Source: Alteromonas lipotrueae (lineage in GTDB: Bacteria; Pseudomonadota; Gammaproteobacteria; Enterobacterales; Alteromonadaceae). Taken from it: a DNA stretch of 64,000 nucleotides. The stretch's first letter is position 1. Each line of letters starts with the position of its first letter. The translations under genes were made by a program, and so were the position numbers. The stretch lies in contig NZ_JAESDI010000001.1 of assembly GCF_019249215.1 (NCBI RefSeq), positions 186,001 to 250,000 on the forward strand. The letters are read 5' to 3'. The notes beneath the pieces are model-generated. The model saw only the letters and a program-made list of their open reading frames with translations. It had not been told where the DNA came from and ran no database searches. Positions 27,136 through 35,294 of the stretch are shown here, in pieces.

Positions 27136-27157
27136 TTCTAGGATATCTATCCTAGAA
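27136..27157. promoter_or_regulatory. 22-bp perfect palindrome, candidate Lrp-family operator
   Basis: Arms TTCTAGGATA and TATCCTAGAA are separated by TC. It lies between the divergent leucine dehydrogenase and Lrp-like genes, just upstream of a TATAAT at 27170-27175 for the regulator gene, so it would overlap that promoter's -35 region. Lrp-family proteins bind such AT-rich dyads. Confidence 0.7.
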
Positions 27158-27207
27158 TTTATTTTTCTATATAATAAACATCATAAAAACGACGGAAGCT
27201 GCGTTCA

Positions 27208-27675
27208 ATGAAATTAGATAAATTCGATCGTGAGATTTTACGAGTACTTCAACAAGATGCCACTGTCTCTATGGCTGAGTTGAGTCAAAAGGTTGGGCTT
27301 TCCCATACCCCATGTTGGCGACGGGTAAAACGAATGGAAGCCGACGGTATTATCATCGGCAAAGTCACCCTATTAAACAGTAAAAAATTGAACCTTGGGG
27401 TGTCTGTTTTTATTTATGTCACACTTAAAAATCATGATGGCGACTCCCTTACCGATTTTGAAAATGCAGTACAAAGTATTGATGAAATTGTTGAGTGCCA
27501 CACCACCAGCGGTGAGAAAGACTATTTGCTTAAAGTGATTGTGGAAAGTATTGAAGAATATGAATTTTTACTGAAAACGAAGCTTACTCATCTTCCTTTG
27601 GTTGATCATGTCAGCTCTACCTTCGCATTAAAACAAGTGAAGAACACCACTGAGCTACCCATCAAACGACAGTAG
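27208..27675 (+). CDS. Lrp/AsnC-family transcriptional regulator
   Basis: A 155-residue DNA-binding protein: winged helix at residues 2-60 (FDREILRVLQQDATVSMAELSQKVGLSHTPCWRRVKRMEADGII) and a C-terminal RAM ligand domain (about 70-150). The family senses amino acids and acts as a local activator or repressor. It is divergent from the leucine dehydrogenase gene with a 22-bp palindrome between, so that gene and its own are the obvious targets; BkdR-like control of branched-chain catabolism is a fitting analogy. About 55 bases separate its stop from the convergent maleylacetoacetate isomerase gene. Confidence 0.88.
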   Translation: MKLDKFDREILRVLQQDATVSMAELSQKVGLSHTPCWRRVKRMEADGIIIGKVTLLNSKKLNLGVSVFIYVTLKNHDGDSLTDFENAVQSIDEIVECHTTSGEKDYLLKVIVESIEEYEFLLKTKLTHLPLVDHVSSTFALKQVKNTTELPIKRQ

Positions 27676-27730
27676 GTTTCATTGAAACCTACGCCCTGCT
27701 GCTTATCGACTGCCCTACTTTCTCACTTTA

Positions 27731-28387
27731 TTAAAGCACGCTGTCAACTTGGTTCTCAGGCAGGGCTTTTTCAAAAGCAGGTAATGCATTGCAATTGTCT
27801 GTTATTTTTTGAATAAGCGGATATCGTGTCATATCCACATTAAAGCGATGCGCGTTATAAACCTGCGGTACCAAACACAAGTCAGCCATGGTCACATCAA
27901 AGTCAAAGCAATACTTACCCGCTTGGGTTTGTAGCCGCTTTTCAATGGCATCGAAACTCAGCGTTATCCAATGCGCCGCCCATTTGTTTACACTTTCTTG
28001 TTCGGCACTATATTCATTCTTAAGCTGATTGAGTACACGCAGGTTACTTAAAGGTTGAGTGTCACATGCAATATCCTGAGCCAGCGCCCTTACCCTTGCT
28101 CGTTCTGTCTTATGTGATGGTATTAATTGATACGGCGAGGGAAAGCGTTCATCTAAGTATTCGATAATGGCTAAAGATTGATTAAGAATGATATCTTCGT
28201 CATCGTCAACCAAAGTAGGCACTAGCTGAGCGGGGTTTAGCTGTTTATAGGGCGCGCTGTGCTGCTGACCACCTTCATTGACTAAGTGCACAGGCACGTA
28301 GTGGTACTCTACACCTTTTAAATTAAGTGCAATTCTTACTCTGTAAGACGCCGTTGAGCGCCAGTAACCGTATAAAGTTAAACTCAT
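27731..28387 (-). CDS. maiA: Maleylacetoacetate isomerase (zeta-class GST)
   Basis: A 218-residue glutathione S-transferase of the zeta class, which isomerises maleylacetoacetate to fumarylacetoacetate with glutathione in tyrosine breakdown. The N-terminal thioredoxin-like domain has YWRSTASYRVRIALNLKGVEY, the zeta signature in which the usual S-S-C is S-T-A; the catalytic Ser is kept while the non-essential Cys is Ala. The LNPAQLVPTL cis-Pro loop and NQSLAIIEYLDERFP complete the domain, followed by a helical domain. It follows the fumarylacetoacetase-type gene by about 105 bases on the same strand. Confidence 0.92.
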   Translation of the reverse strand: MSLTLYGYWRSTASYRVRIALNLKGVEYHYVPVHLVNEGGQQHSAPYKQLNPAQLVPTLVDDDEDIILNQSLAIIEYLDERFPSPYQLIPSHKTERARVRALAQDIACDTQPLSNLRVLNQLKNEYSAEQESVNKWAAHWITLSFDAIEKRLQTQAGKYCFDFDVTMADLCLVPQVYNAHRFNVDMTRYPLIQKITDNCNALPAFEKALPENQVDSVL

Positions 28388-28493
28388 AAATACCCGCCGC
28401 CTTACGTGTGTGTTGTATTACTCATTATAATCATAGCGTAATTTCCAAGGAGGAGAGTACATGCTACCACTCCTTAATTTCGCTCTTTTAGAT

Positions 28494-29504
28494 TTAGCTT
28501 AAAGGCTTAACCTGTTGCTCGATAGCACCGAAAATGCTTTGTCCTTTACTATCGAACATTTCTATCCTAATTCGATCGCCAAATTGCATAAAGGGAGTAG
28601 CTGGCTTTCCGTCCCTGATGCTTTCAATCATGCGCACTTCAGCAATACACGAGTAGCCAAGGCCACCTTCAGCAATGGCTGAGCCGTGATCAGTACCTTG
28701 TTTGTTCGATACGGTACCGGAACCAATAATGGTGCCAGCGCCTAAATTTCGACTCTTAGCTGCATGTGACACCAGCTTAGCGAAGCTAAATGTCATGTCT
28801 TCACCTGCTTGTGGTTTACCGAACAACTCACCGTTGTAGGTAGAACGAAGCGGTAAATGCACTTTTTCTTGTTCCCACGCATCCCCGAGCTCATCGGGTG
28901 TTACTGCCACGGGTGAAAAGCTAGAGGCAGGCTTTGACTGGAAGAACCCAAATCCTTTCGCCAACTCACCTGGAATTAATCCCCTTAGCGATACATCATT
29001 CACAAGCATTACCAATCTAATTCGCTCTGCCGCTTGCGCATCTGTGCAAGCCATTGGAACATCGTCGGTGACAACGGCGACCTCACCTTCAAAATCAATG
29101 CCCCATTCATCGCTGGGCAGAATAATGTCGTCACAAGGACCGATAAAGTCGTCAGATCCCCCTTGGTACATGAGTGGGTCGCTCCAAAAGCTTTCAGGAA
29201 TTTCTGCGCCTCGCGCTTTTCTTACTAGCTCTACATGGTTCACATAAGCACTCCCATCAGCCCACTGATAAGCGCGCGGTAAAGGAGACTCACAGCGGGT
29301 AGCATCAAATTCGATACTTTCTATTACCCCATTGTTAAGCTGTTCGTAGCGCATCTGTAACTGCGGAGCAGTGACCTGCCAACTGTCGAGTGCTTGTTGC
29401 ATTGTGTGAGCGATATCTTCTACTGAACAAGTACGCGTTAAATCTTTAGATACCAACATTAAACAGCCGTCTCGGCTATCATTCTTATATGTGGCTAGTT
29501 TCAT
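28494..29504 (-). CDS. fahA: Fumarylacetoacetate hydrolase family protein
   Basis: A 336-residue enzyme of the FAH fold that would split fumarylacetoacetate into fumarate and acetoacetate, the last step of tyrosine catabolism. The metal-binding segment WGIDFEGEVAVVTDD and the GAGTIIGSGTVSNKQ motif (about residues 245-260) match the family. It is shorter than animal FAH and is the bacterial form often found next to maleylacetoacetate isomerase, as here. A TyrR-box-like site lies 110 bases upstream. The gene starts with ATG after a purine-rich stretch (GGGAT). Other FAH-family hydrolases cannot be excluded without its neighbours. Confidence 0.87.
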   Translation of the reverse strand: MKLATYKNDSRDGCLMLVSKDLTRTCSVEDIAHTMQQALDSWQVTAPQLQMRYEQLNNGVIESIEFDATRCESPLPRAYQWADGSAYVNHVELVRKARGAEIPESFWSDPLMYQGGSDDFIGPCDDIILPSDEWGIDFEGEVAVVTDDVPMACTDAQAAERIRLVMLVNDVSLRGLIPGELAKGFGFFQSKPASSFSPVAVTPDELGDAWEQEKVHLPLRSTYNGELFGKPQAGEDMTFSFAKLVSHAAKSRNLGAGTIIGSGTVSNKQGTDHGSAIAEGGLGYSCIAEVRMIESIRDGKPATPFMQFGDRIRIEMFDSKGQSIFGAIEQQVKPLS

Positions 29505-29614
29505 AAATTAAATCCCTACTGTGATCAGCACTTTTGCGTATGTAACATTTATTATTCTTTATGCATCACCCGTAACAAGATGAAAAGTCATGAGCGCGTG
29601 ACAAAAATTTTAAC

Positions 29615-29632
29615 TGTAAGCTTGGTTGTACA
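29615..29632 (-). promoter_or_regulatory. TyrR-box-like site upstream of fahA
   Basis: TGTAAG-N6-TGTACA resembles the TyrR consensus TGTAAA-N6-TTTACA with two mismatches. It lies 110 bases before the fahA start and abuts the terminator of tyrR. It shares the TGTACA half with the site upstream of tyrR. Confidence 0.55.
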
Positions 29633-29666
29633 AAAAAAGGCGGCACTTCCCTCTGAAGTACCGCCC
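29632..29666 (-). terminator. Intrinsic terminator after tyrR
   Basis: Arms GGCGG-C-ACTTC and GAAGT-A-CCGCC (one mismatch) around loop CCTCT, followed on the minus strand by a run of seven T. It lies about 45 bases past the tyrR stop. Confidence 0.8.
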
Positions 29667-29711
29667 TTATTAGCTAAGCAAGGCAACGTAAATTTAACGA
29701 AACAGTGAAAC

Positions 29712-31268
29712 CTACATTTTTATTGATGCTTTATTAATACCGTACTCACGTAATTTATTCGCAATCGCGGTATGACTTAACCCCAACTTCCTCGCCAATT
29801 GACGCGTACTCGGATAGAAAGGATAAAGCCGTTTTAGTAAGTCTTTTTCAAATTTTTTCACTTCATCGTCTAATGTGCCTTCAAAGTTTTCATCGATAAA
29901 GGTCACACTAGGGGCACAACTAGGAAGCTGAATATCTTCTTTGGTTATTTCCTTGCCATCTAGCAATGACAACGCTCTGAACAGTGCATTTTGAAGCTGA
30001 CGGACATTGCCCGGCCAAGGATATTGTTGCAAGAAATCAACGCAGGACTTACTCAATTTAGCCGGCCTACGACCCAGCTTTGTACTGTGCTGGGCAATAA
30101 ATGATTCGGCTAGTGGAACAATATCGTGTCGGCGTTCTTTTAACGATGGCATCACTAAGCTCAATACATTTAAGCGATAATACAATTCTTTGCGAAAACG
30201 CCCTTCTTCTACCAATTGACCTAGGTCGCGGCAGGTAGTGCAAATAAAACGAACATCTACAGTAACAGGTTCCGCATCGCCTACTCGTCTAAATTCACCG
30301 TCTTCTAACACCCGTAGTAGTTTGGCTTGTAGCTGAGAACTCATGTCAGCAATTTCATCAAGCAGCAGTGTGCCGCCTCTTGCTTGCTCTAGCAGACCTT
30401 CTTTAGCATTAGGTTGATTAAAAGCACCTTGCGCATAACCAAATAATTCAGTTTCCGCCACGCTATCAGGTAGCGATGCACAATTTAGCGCTAAAAACGC
30501 GCCCTCACTGCGTCGACTGGATTGATGACAAGCGCGGGCAATCATTTCTTTACCCGTGCCTGTTTCACCGAAAATAAGAACCGGTGCATCAAGATCAGCA
30601 ATACGTTTTGCTTCACTCACCACACGTTTCATCGCCTGAGATTCCACGACGAATCTATCAAAACTGTCAGTCGGCGATTGATGGAATACACTAAACTGTT
30701 GGCCTAACCGCATTTCTGATTTCAGAATAACCACCGCACCGGCCATAATAATGTTGTTATCACCGTCAGGCACGGTAATAGGCAACATATCAGCCACATA
30801 GTCTTGTTGGATAAACTTTACCTTGGAGGACTGAGCGCGAGGCAACTTTCCATCCATCCAACGGGTGAAGTTAAAGCCCTTCACTACTTCGCCTATTTCA
30901 ATGCCTTCAACATCGTGGACGCTCTGCTCTAACCCAGAGGTTACTGCTTCATTGCACAGTAAGATATGCCCTCTCGCATCAATAGAAAACACCGGATCAG
31001 GAAGCGTGCGCAATATGGCAGAAAGCTGAGTTTTTTCTCTTTCACTTGGCATAAAATGCGTCGTTTTAACGTCAGAAATACCATCGATGCGACGAATTTT
31101 GGGCATTAGATGCTGGAAGTCTGCAAATTCAATATTGGGAAAATTAAGAAAAATTTTACCTGTTTCATCAATCTCAATACCTCTTAGATCGATTTCGTGG
31201 GTAACGAGGATATCCAACACATCTTGAGTAATACCCAGTCTGTCCTGACAACTGATTTCTAATCGCAT
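29712..31268 (-). CDS. tyrR: TyrR-family transcriptional regulator
   Basis: A 518-residue regulator: an N-terminal ACT domain (MRLEISCQDRLGITQDVLDIL, 1-70), a PAS-like region (about 85-190), an AAA+ domain (about 205-440; Walker A GETGTGKE, Walker B GTLLLDEIADM), and a C-terminal TyrR-type helix-turn-helix (STRQLARKLGLSHTAIANKLREYG). The GAFTGA loop of sigma54 activators is replaced by GAFNQP, which fits TyrR, a sigma70 regulator. It responds to aromatic amino acids and ATP. TyrR-like boxes upstream of its own gene, fahA and phhA suggest it controls this catabolic set; PhhR of Pseudomonas plays this role for phhA. Confidence 0.92.
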   Translation of the reverse strand: MRLEISCQDRLGITQDVLDILVTHEIDLRGIEIDETGKIFLNFPNIEFADFQHLMPKIRRIDGISDVKTTHFMPSEREKTQLSAILRTLPDPVFSIDARGHILLCNEAVTSGLEQSVHDVEGIEIGEVVKGFNFTRWMDGKLPRAQSSKVKFIQQDYVADMLPITVPDGDNNIIMAGAVVILKSEMRLGQQFSVFHQSPTDSFDRFVVESQAMKRVVSEAKRIADLDAPVLIFGETGTGKEMIARACHQSSRRSEGAFLALNCASLPDSVAETELFGYAQGAFNQPNAKEGLLEQARGGTLLLDEIADMSSQLQAKLLRVLEDGEFRRVGDAEPVTVDVRFICTTCRDLGQLVEEGRFRKELYYRLNVLSLVMPSLKERRHDIVPLAESFIAQHSTKLGRRPAKLSKSCVDFLQQYPWPGNVRQLQNALFRALSLLDGKEITKEDIQLPSCAPSVTFIDENFEGTLDDEVKKFEKDLLKRLYPFYPSTRQLARKLGLSHTAIANKLREYGINKASIKM

Positions 31269-31288
31269 GGGTGTGACTTCACATCTCT

Positions 31289-31306
31289 TGTAAACTTATA
31301 TGTACA
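31289..31306 (-). promoter_or_regulatory. TyrR-box-like site upstream of tyrR
   Basis: TGTAAA-N6-TGTACA differs from the consensus TGTAAA-N6-TTTACA at one base. It lies only about 20 bases before the tyrR start codon, where binding would block transcription or early elongation, suggesting autoregulation. Confidence 0.6.
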
Positions 31307-31445
31307 CAATATCACACTTTTACAAAAAGATAACAAGTTAATTATGCCAGATTGTCTCCTTGGAAGGCTGGGTTTCTAAGCGATTCGGCGAAGTGGAAGG
31401 TGTGAAAACGTTTCCCCCCACACCGCGGCGTAACAAAATGTTAAC

Positions 31446-32270
31446 TTATGCCTGCTTTTTAGCGTCAAATAAGGCGGGATATAGCCCAAGCCCCTTCGCT
31501 TTATTCACTAGGCTCATGATGTCCATATTGGCCAATTCAAACAGATAATCAAAGTCAGGAAGTACGTAATACAAGGGCTGCATGATATCAATTCTATAGG
31601 GTGTACGAAGGGCATCGGTGGCGGTAAGCGGCTTTCTAATAGCGTCGCTGCTATCCAGCGCATATAGCGTTTCACCTGGTGAAGACAGAATACCTCCACC
31701 ATAAATCTCCAGTTTTTCTGGATTAGCTTTACTTCGAACTAACCCAAACTCAACCGTGAACCAATAAAGTCGTGCTAGATAGATTCGGTCCTCTTTGCTA
31801 GCCGCTAAGCCGAGCTTCCCATAGGTATGGGTGAAGTGCGCGAAAGCTGGATTCGTTAGCAAAGGACAATGACCGAAAACCTCATGAAAAATATCGGGCT
31901 CTTGTAGGTAATCAAATTCGTCTTTCGAGCGAATGAAGGTTGCAACAGGAAACTGTTTGTTGGCTAATAATCTAAAAAATTCGCCAAAATTGATGAGCGC
32001 AGGAACCTCGGCAGTTTTCCAGCCAGTTTTTGCCAATAATACTTTATCGATATCCGGTAGCTGAGGAATGCGATCATCAGGCAGTGCCAGTAACGACAAC
32101 CCCTCCATATACTGTTCGCAGGCACGGGTTTTCAACAACGGAATTTGCCTTGCGTACAACTCTGCCCAGATTTGATTTTCTTCTTCTGACCAGTTTATAA
32201 CGCCTTTATTGTCTGAGGATTTTGATTGATAAACACTAGATTTTGCCATAACTACTTTCGACATATTCAA
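31446..32270 (-). CDS. phhA: Phenylalanine 4-monooxygenase
   Basis: A 274-residue non-heme iron, pterin-dependent hydroxylase converting L-phenylalanine to L-tyrosine. The iron ligands His-His are in DIFHEVFGHCPLLTNPAF and the Glu is in YWFTVEFGLV, as in bacterial PhhA. The length matches the Chromobacterium and Pseudomonas enzymes. An upstream in-frame ATG pair (MNMSKVVM) leaves the exact start uncertain by a few residues. A companion pterin-carbinolamine dehydratase (phhB), often adjacent, is absent from the window. A TyrR-like site lies about 80-95 bases upstream. Confidence 0.94.
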   Translation of the reverse strand: MNMSKVVMAKSSVYQSKSSDNKGVINWSEEENQIWAELYARQIPLLKTRACEQYMEGLSLLALPDDRIPQLPDIDKVLLAKTGWKTAEVPALINFGEFFRLLANKQFPVATFIRSKDEFDYLQEPDIFHEVFGHCPLLTNPAFAHFTHTYGKLGLAASKEDRIYLARLYWFTVEFGLVRSKANPEKLEIYGGGILSSPGETLYALDSSDAIRKPLTATDALRTPYRIDIMQPLYYVLPDFDYLFELANMDIMSLVNKAKGLGLYPALFDAKKQA

Positions 32271-32348
32271 TAAATGACTTCTGCCAATTAGTCTAATGAA
32301 ATGCGCGATTACGGGAAGTGTTCACCCATTCTTGCCGTGCCGCCAAGC

Positions 32349-32366
32349 CGTAACAACTTATTTACA
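32349..32366 (-). promoter_or_regulatory. Weak TyrR-box-like site upstream of phhA
   Basis: CGTAAC-N6-TTTACA on the plus strand: one perfect half site and one with two mismatches against TGTAAA-N6-TTTACA. Position about 80-95 bases before the phhA start is suitable for activation. Confidence 0.4.
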
Positions 32367-32396
32367 AAAAAAACTAACATAATGCTTTACATACAA

Positions 32397-32424
32397 AAAA
32401 CCGCTCTTAAAGAGGAGCGGTTTT
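32397..32424. terminator. Bidirectional terminator after the psp operon
   Basis: Arms AAAACCGCTC and GAGCGGTTTT pair perfectly around an 8-base loop, with A and T runs on both sides. It ends pspABC about 45 bases after the pspC stop codon. Confidence 0.87.
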
Positions 32425-32470
32425 GCATTTATCGGGGAGTCGCTAGCGAATGTGATTCAATGATACTTGA

Positions 32471-32923
32471 CTACAATCTACTGATTTCTCGGTTAAGTTC
32501 AAATTCCCTTGAGGTCACATACGTTTCCATCTTGCGTAATCGTACTTCCGATTTCTGAAAACGATTACGAATATCGTGAAATGCCTGTTTAGGTGGTTCA
32601 CCAGACTGCCAAACTTTTGTTTTCACTTCGACCTTATGACGACTATTACTTGATGTGGCCGTTGTATTTTTCCAACCCTTGCCGCGGCTTTGCTGAACAG
32701 TGGTTTGCTCCTCTGAAGCATCACCTAAAGGCTTCTTATCTAAGATGAACCAGCCCGCTATATACGCAACAAACATGAATGGACCTGCTAATAAGAAAAA
32801 GCCTGTCACCGCTAGAATTCGCACCAACCATGTCTCTAAACCAAAGTAGTGCGCTATTCCTGAACATACACCCGCTATTCTTGCGTTGTCTGTATCGCGG
32901 TATAGCTGTTTACCGTTTCTCAT
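32471..32923 (-). CDS. pspC: PspC-domain envelope stress protein
   Basis: A 150-residue protein with the PspC domain at about residues 5-65 (LYRDTDNARIAGVCSGIAHYFGLETWLVRIL followed by two hydrophobic segments, the second AYIAGWFILDKKP). The C-terminal tail of about 80 residues is basic and helical. PspC is an inner-membrane protein that, with PspB, senses envelope stress and draws PspA to the membrane. The ATG at 32923 is chosen because GGAGG precedes it, and it overlaps the pspB stop in an ATGA arrangement. Confidence 0.92.
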   Translation of the reverse strand: MRNGKQLYRDTDNARIAGVCSGIAHYFGLETWLVRILAVTGFFLLAGPFMFVAYIAGWFILDKKPLGDASEEQTTVQQSRGKGWKNTTATSSNSRHKVEVKTKVWQSGEPPKQAFHDIRNRFQKSEVRLRKMETYVTSREFELNREISRL

Positions 32924-33159
32924 GCGCGATTCCTCCATTCTGGGGCTTCACTGTCTAAGATAGCCTCCAGAGTTTGAATTCTATCGCTCATTTTTTCAGC
33001 TTGTTCAGCAAGTGATTGTAATGAAGCTTGCTCTTCAACACTCAACCCTTGATTGACTTGTTTTTTGCTGCGGTAATGCAGAATTAACCAAATCGGTGCC
33101 ACAAAAATCATAAAAATGACCAAGGGCATTACCAACATTGCAATGATACCTTCATCCAT
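32920..33159 (-). CDS. pspB: PspB envelope stress response membrane protein
   Basis: A 79-residue PspB: an N-terminal membrane segment (IIAMLVMPLVIFMIFVAPIWLILHY), a basic stretch HYRSKKQ, and a cytoplasmic coiled coil (EEQASLQSLAEQAEKMSDRIQTLEAIL). It partners PspC. The ATG at 33159 follows GGAGG by 7 bases; the upstream TTG would add five residues inside the ribosome site and is rejected. It lies about 120 bases after pspA in the same operon. Confidence 0.93.
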   Translation of the reverse strand: MDEGIIAMLVMPLVIFMIFVAPIWLILHYRSKKQVNQGLSVEEQASLQSLAEQAEKMSDRIQTLEAILDSEAPEWRNRA

Positions 33160-33279
33160 TGTAAATACCTCCAAAAAACCCCGATTAGCCTGCTCAGTGC
33201 CCTAGCACCAAATACCTGATGCATTGTGCAAAACGCATAGCGTAATGCACTTAGTACCTAAGCAGGCTACCTGTAATTA

Positions 33280-33963
33280 TTATTCTGATGTTGAAGATGA
33301 GCTTGTGTCACCTTTCACTCTTGCTTTAAGCGCAGCTAGTTCTTCGTCTATCTTATCGCCTGTTTCTAATTCTGCAAATTCATCATTTAAGGTTTTCTTA
33401 CCTAGGTCGTAAGCATCTACCTGCGACTCTAAATCGTCAATCTTACGCTCGTATTGTTCGAAGCGCCCCATAGCTGAATCTACTTTTGTGCTATCTAGCG
33501 TGCGTTTCACTTCTAAGCGTGAACTCGCCGTTTTCTGACGCATGATAATCGCTTTTTGACGACTCTTCGCATCAGCTAGCTTGTCTTGAAGCTGACCAAT
33601 CTCATCTTGAAGCTTGCTAATTTGCTGTTCAACAACCGTTAGCTCGTTAGTTAGCGTTTCAGCAGCTTCTGCTGATTTCTTTCTTTCTTGCAGTGCTGCG
33701 CGGGCTAAATCATCACGGTCTTTGCTTAACGCAAGTTCCGCTTTCATTTGCCAATCGTTAGCGTCTGCTTCGTATTTATTAATTTGGCTTACAATTTCCT
33801 TTTTGTTCGCCAACGTTTTAGCCGATGCTGAGCGCACCTCTACCAATGTGTCTTCCATTTCCTGAATAATCAACCGGACCATTTTCTCCGGATCTTCCGC
33901 TTTATCTAAAAGCGCATTAATATTCGAATTCACAATGTCAGTGAAACGCGAGAAGATACCCAT
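33280..33963 (-). CDS. pspA: Phage shock protein A
   Basis: A 227-residue PspA/IM30 protein beginning MGIFSRFTDIVNSNINALLDKAEDPEKMVRLI, followed by a continuous coiled coil to about residue 190 and an acidic tail. PspA holds PspF inactive, and on envelope stress it moves to the membrane and helps keep the proton-motive force. The ATG at 33963 is chosen because GAGGT precedes it by 8 bases and the start matches the family; an upstream in-frame start would add 12 residues. A sigma54-like promoter lies at 34021-34037. Confidence 0.95.
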   Translation of the reverse strand: MGIFSRFTDIVNSNINALLDKAEDPEKMVRLIIQEMEDTLVEVRSASAKTLANKKEIVSQINKYEADANDWQMKAELALSKDRDDLARAALQERKKSAEAAETLTNELTVVEQQISKLQDEIGQLQDKLADAKSRQKAIIMRQKTASSRLEVKRTLDSTKVDSAMGRFEQYERKIDDLESQVDAYDLGKKTLNDEFAELETGDKIDEELAALKARVKGDTSSSSTSE

Positions 33964-34020
33964 AATAATTACCTCATAGTCGAAAACTGGTTGTACCAAG
34001 ATAAACGTGTAATAAGACTA

Positions 34021-34037
34021 TTCAATATGCTTGCCAG
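34021..34037 (-). promoter_or_regulatory. Sigma54-type promoter for pspABC
   Basis: Minus strand TGGCAAG-N4-TTGAA fits the -24/-12 consensus TGGCACG-N4-TTGCA, with GG at -24 kept but GA instead of GC at -12. It lies about 60 bases upstream of the pspA start, opposite the divergent pspF, whose product is a sigma54 activator. The non-ideal -12 makes it a candidate rather than a firm call. Confidence 0.6.
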
Positions 34038-34162
34038 TTTTTTGAATTACCCTAACTTGATAATTTTAAAAGATATTCGTTTGGTTTAAATAATGCTCGA
34101 ACAACAAGTTTTTTTACTCTACACTATTAATTGGTCGAAATGACTAATATTTGAGGGATTTA

Positions 34163-35290
34163 ATGAGTAGGTATCGTCAGCAGGATAATTTGCTAGGTCA
34201 AGCGAATAGTTTTTTAGAAGTGCTAGAGCAAATTTCACAAATAGCACCACTGGATAAACCCGTATTGGTGATAGGTGAGCGCGGAACCGGTAAAGAGCTT
34301 ATAGCAGCACGTTTACACTTTCTGTCTAAGCGCTGGGATCAAAATTACGTCAAGCTTAATTGCGCCGCACTTAACGAAAGCTTATTAGAAAGTGAGTTGT
34401 TCGGCTATGAAGCTGGTGCATTTACTGGCGCAGCAAAGCGCCGTGAAGGTCGTTTCGAAATTGCCCACAATGGCACACTGTTTCTTGACGAGCTGGCGAA
34501 CACCTCTGGTTTAATTCAAGAAAAATTATTGCGAGTAGTGGAATACGGCGAATTTGAACGTGTGGGCGGCAATAAAACCGTTAAAACCGATGTCCGCTTG
34601 GTTGCTGCTACAAATGAAGATTTACCCGCCCTGGCTGACGCTGGTGAGTTCCGTGCTGACTTACTCGACAGGCTCGCCTTCGATGTTATTACTATCCCTC
34701 CTTTAAGAGAGCGACGTGAAGATATCATGATGCTTGCTGAGAACTTTGCCATAAGCATGGCAAGAGAAATGGAAATGGAGCTTTTTAGCGGCTTTACTGA
34801 AAAAGCAAAACGCACCTTGCTTGATTACGAATGGCCCGGGAATATTCGAGAACTTAAAAACGTGGTTGAACGTGCGGTGTACAGAACGAACAACCCACAT
34901 TTGCCCGTACACGATATTGTTCTCGACCCTTTTGAATCTTTATTTAGGCCAACCTCTCGCATTAAAACCAATGATAGAACCTCGGCTACATCTGAAGCAG
35001 AACCAACAGTGCCTGCCAGCATAGAGAACATAGCCTCCAATAATGAGCCTGCGGCAACTTCATCGCCTGCTGTATTACCGTCGTTACAACCCGATACGGT
35101 AGAATACCCTATCGATTTAAAAGACCGCTCTCAGCAATACGAAATTGATATGATTAAACAAGCATTATCAGACAGCCAATTCAATCAGAAAAAGACTGCC
35201 GAGAAGCTTAGTCTCACTTATCATCAACTTCGAGGTTATCTAAAAAAATACAACCTGTTAGACTCTTCACCTGAATCGATGGAGTGCTAA
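34163..35290 (+). CDS. pspF: PspF sigma54-dependent activator
   Basis: A 375-residue activator of the psp operon. The AAA+ domain (about residues 10-240) has Walker A GERGTGKE, the sigma54-contacting GAFTGA loop (GYEAGAFTGAAKRREGRFE), Walker B NGTLFLDEL, and a C-terminal Fis-type helix-turn-helix (NQKKTAEKLSLTYHQLRGYLKKY). It lacks an N-terminal receiver, as in PspF, and is held off by PspA. It is divergent from pspA. The ATG at 34163 follows GAGGG; the upstream TTG is rejected. A Ser/Pro/Thr-rich linker (about 275-325) makes it longer than the E. coli form (325). Confidence 0.94.
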   Translation: MSRYRQQDNLLGQANSFLEVLEQISQIAPLDKPVLVIGERGTGKELIAARLHFLSKRWDQNYVKLNCAALNESLLESELFGYEAGAFTGAAKRREGRFEIAHNGTLFLDELANTSGLIQEKLLRVVEYGEFERVGGNKTVKTDVRLVAATNEDLPALADAGEFRADLLDRLAFDVITIPPLRERREDIMMLAENFAISMAREMEMELFSGFTEKAKRTLLDYEWPGNIRELKNVVERAVYRTNNPHLPVHDIVLDPFESLFRPTSRIKTNDRTSATSEAEPTVPASIENIASNNEPAATSSPAVLPSLQPDTVEYPIDLKDRSQQYEIDMIKQALSDSQFNQKKTAEKLSLTYHQLRGYLKKYNLLDSSPESMEC

Positions 35291-35294
35291 CTGA

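Noticed and set aside
29712..31268. TyrR called as a sigma54-dependent activator
   Set aside because: The AAA+ domain lacks the GAFTGA loop (GAFNQP instead) and there is an N-terminal ACT domain, both typical of TyrR acting with sigma70.
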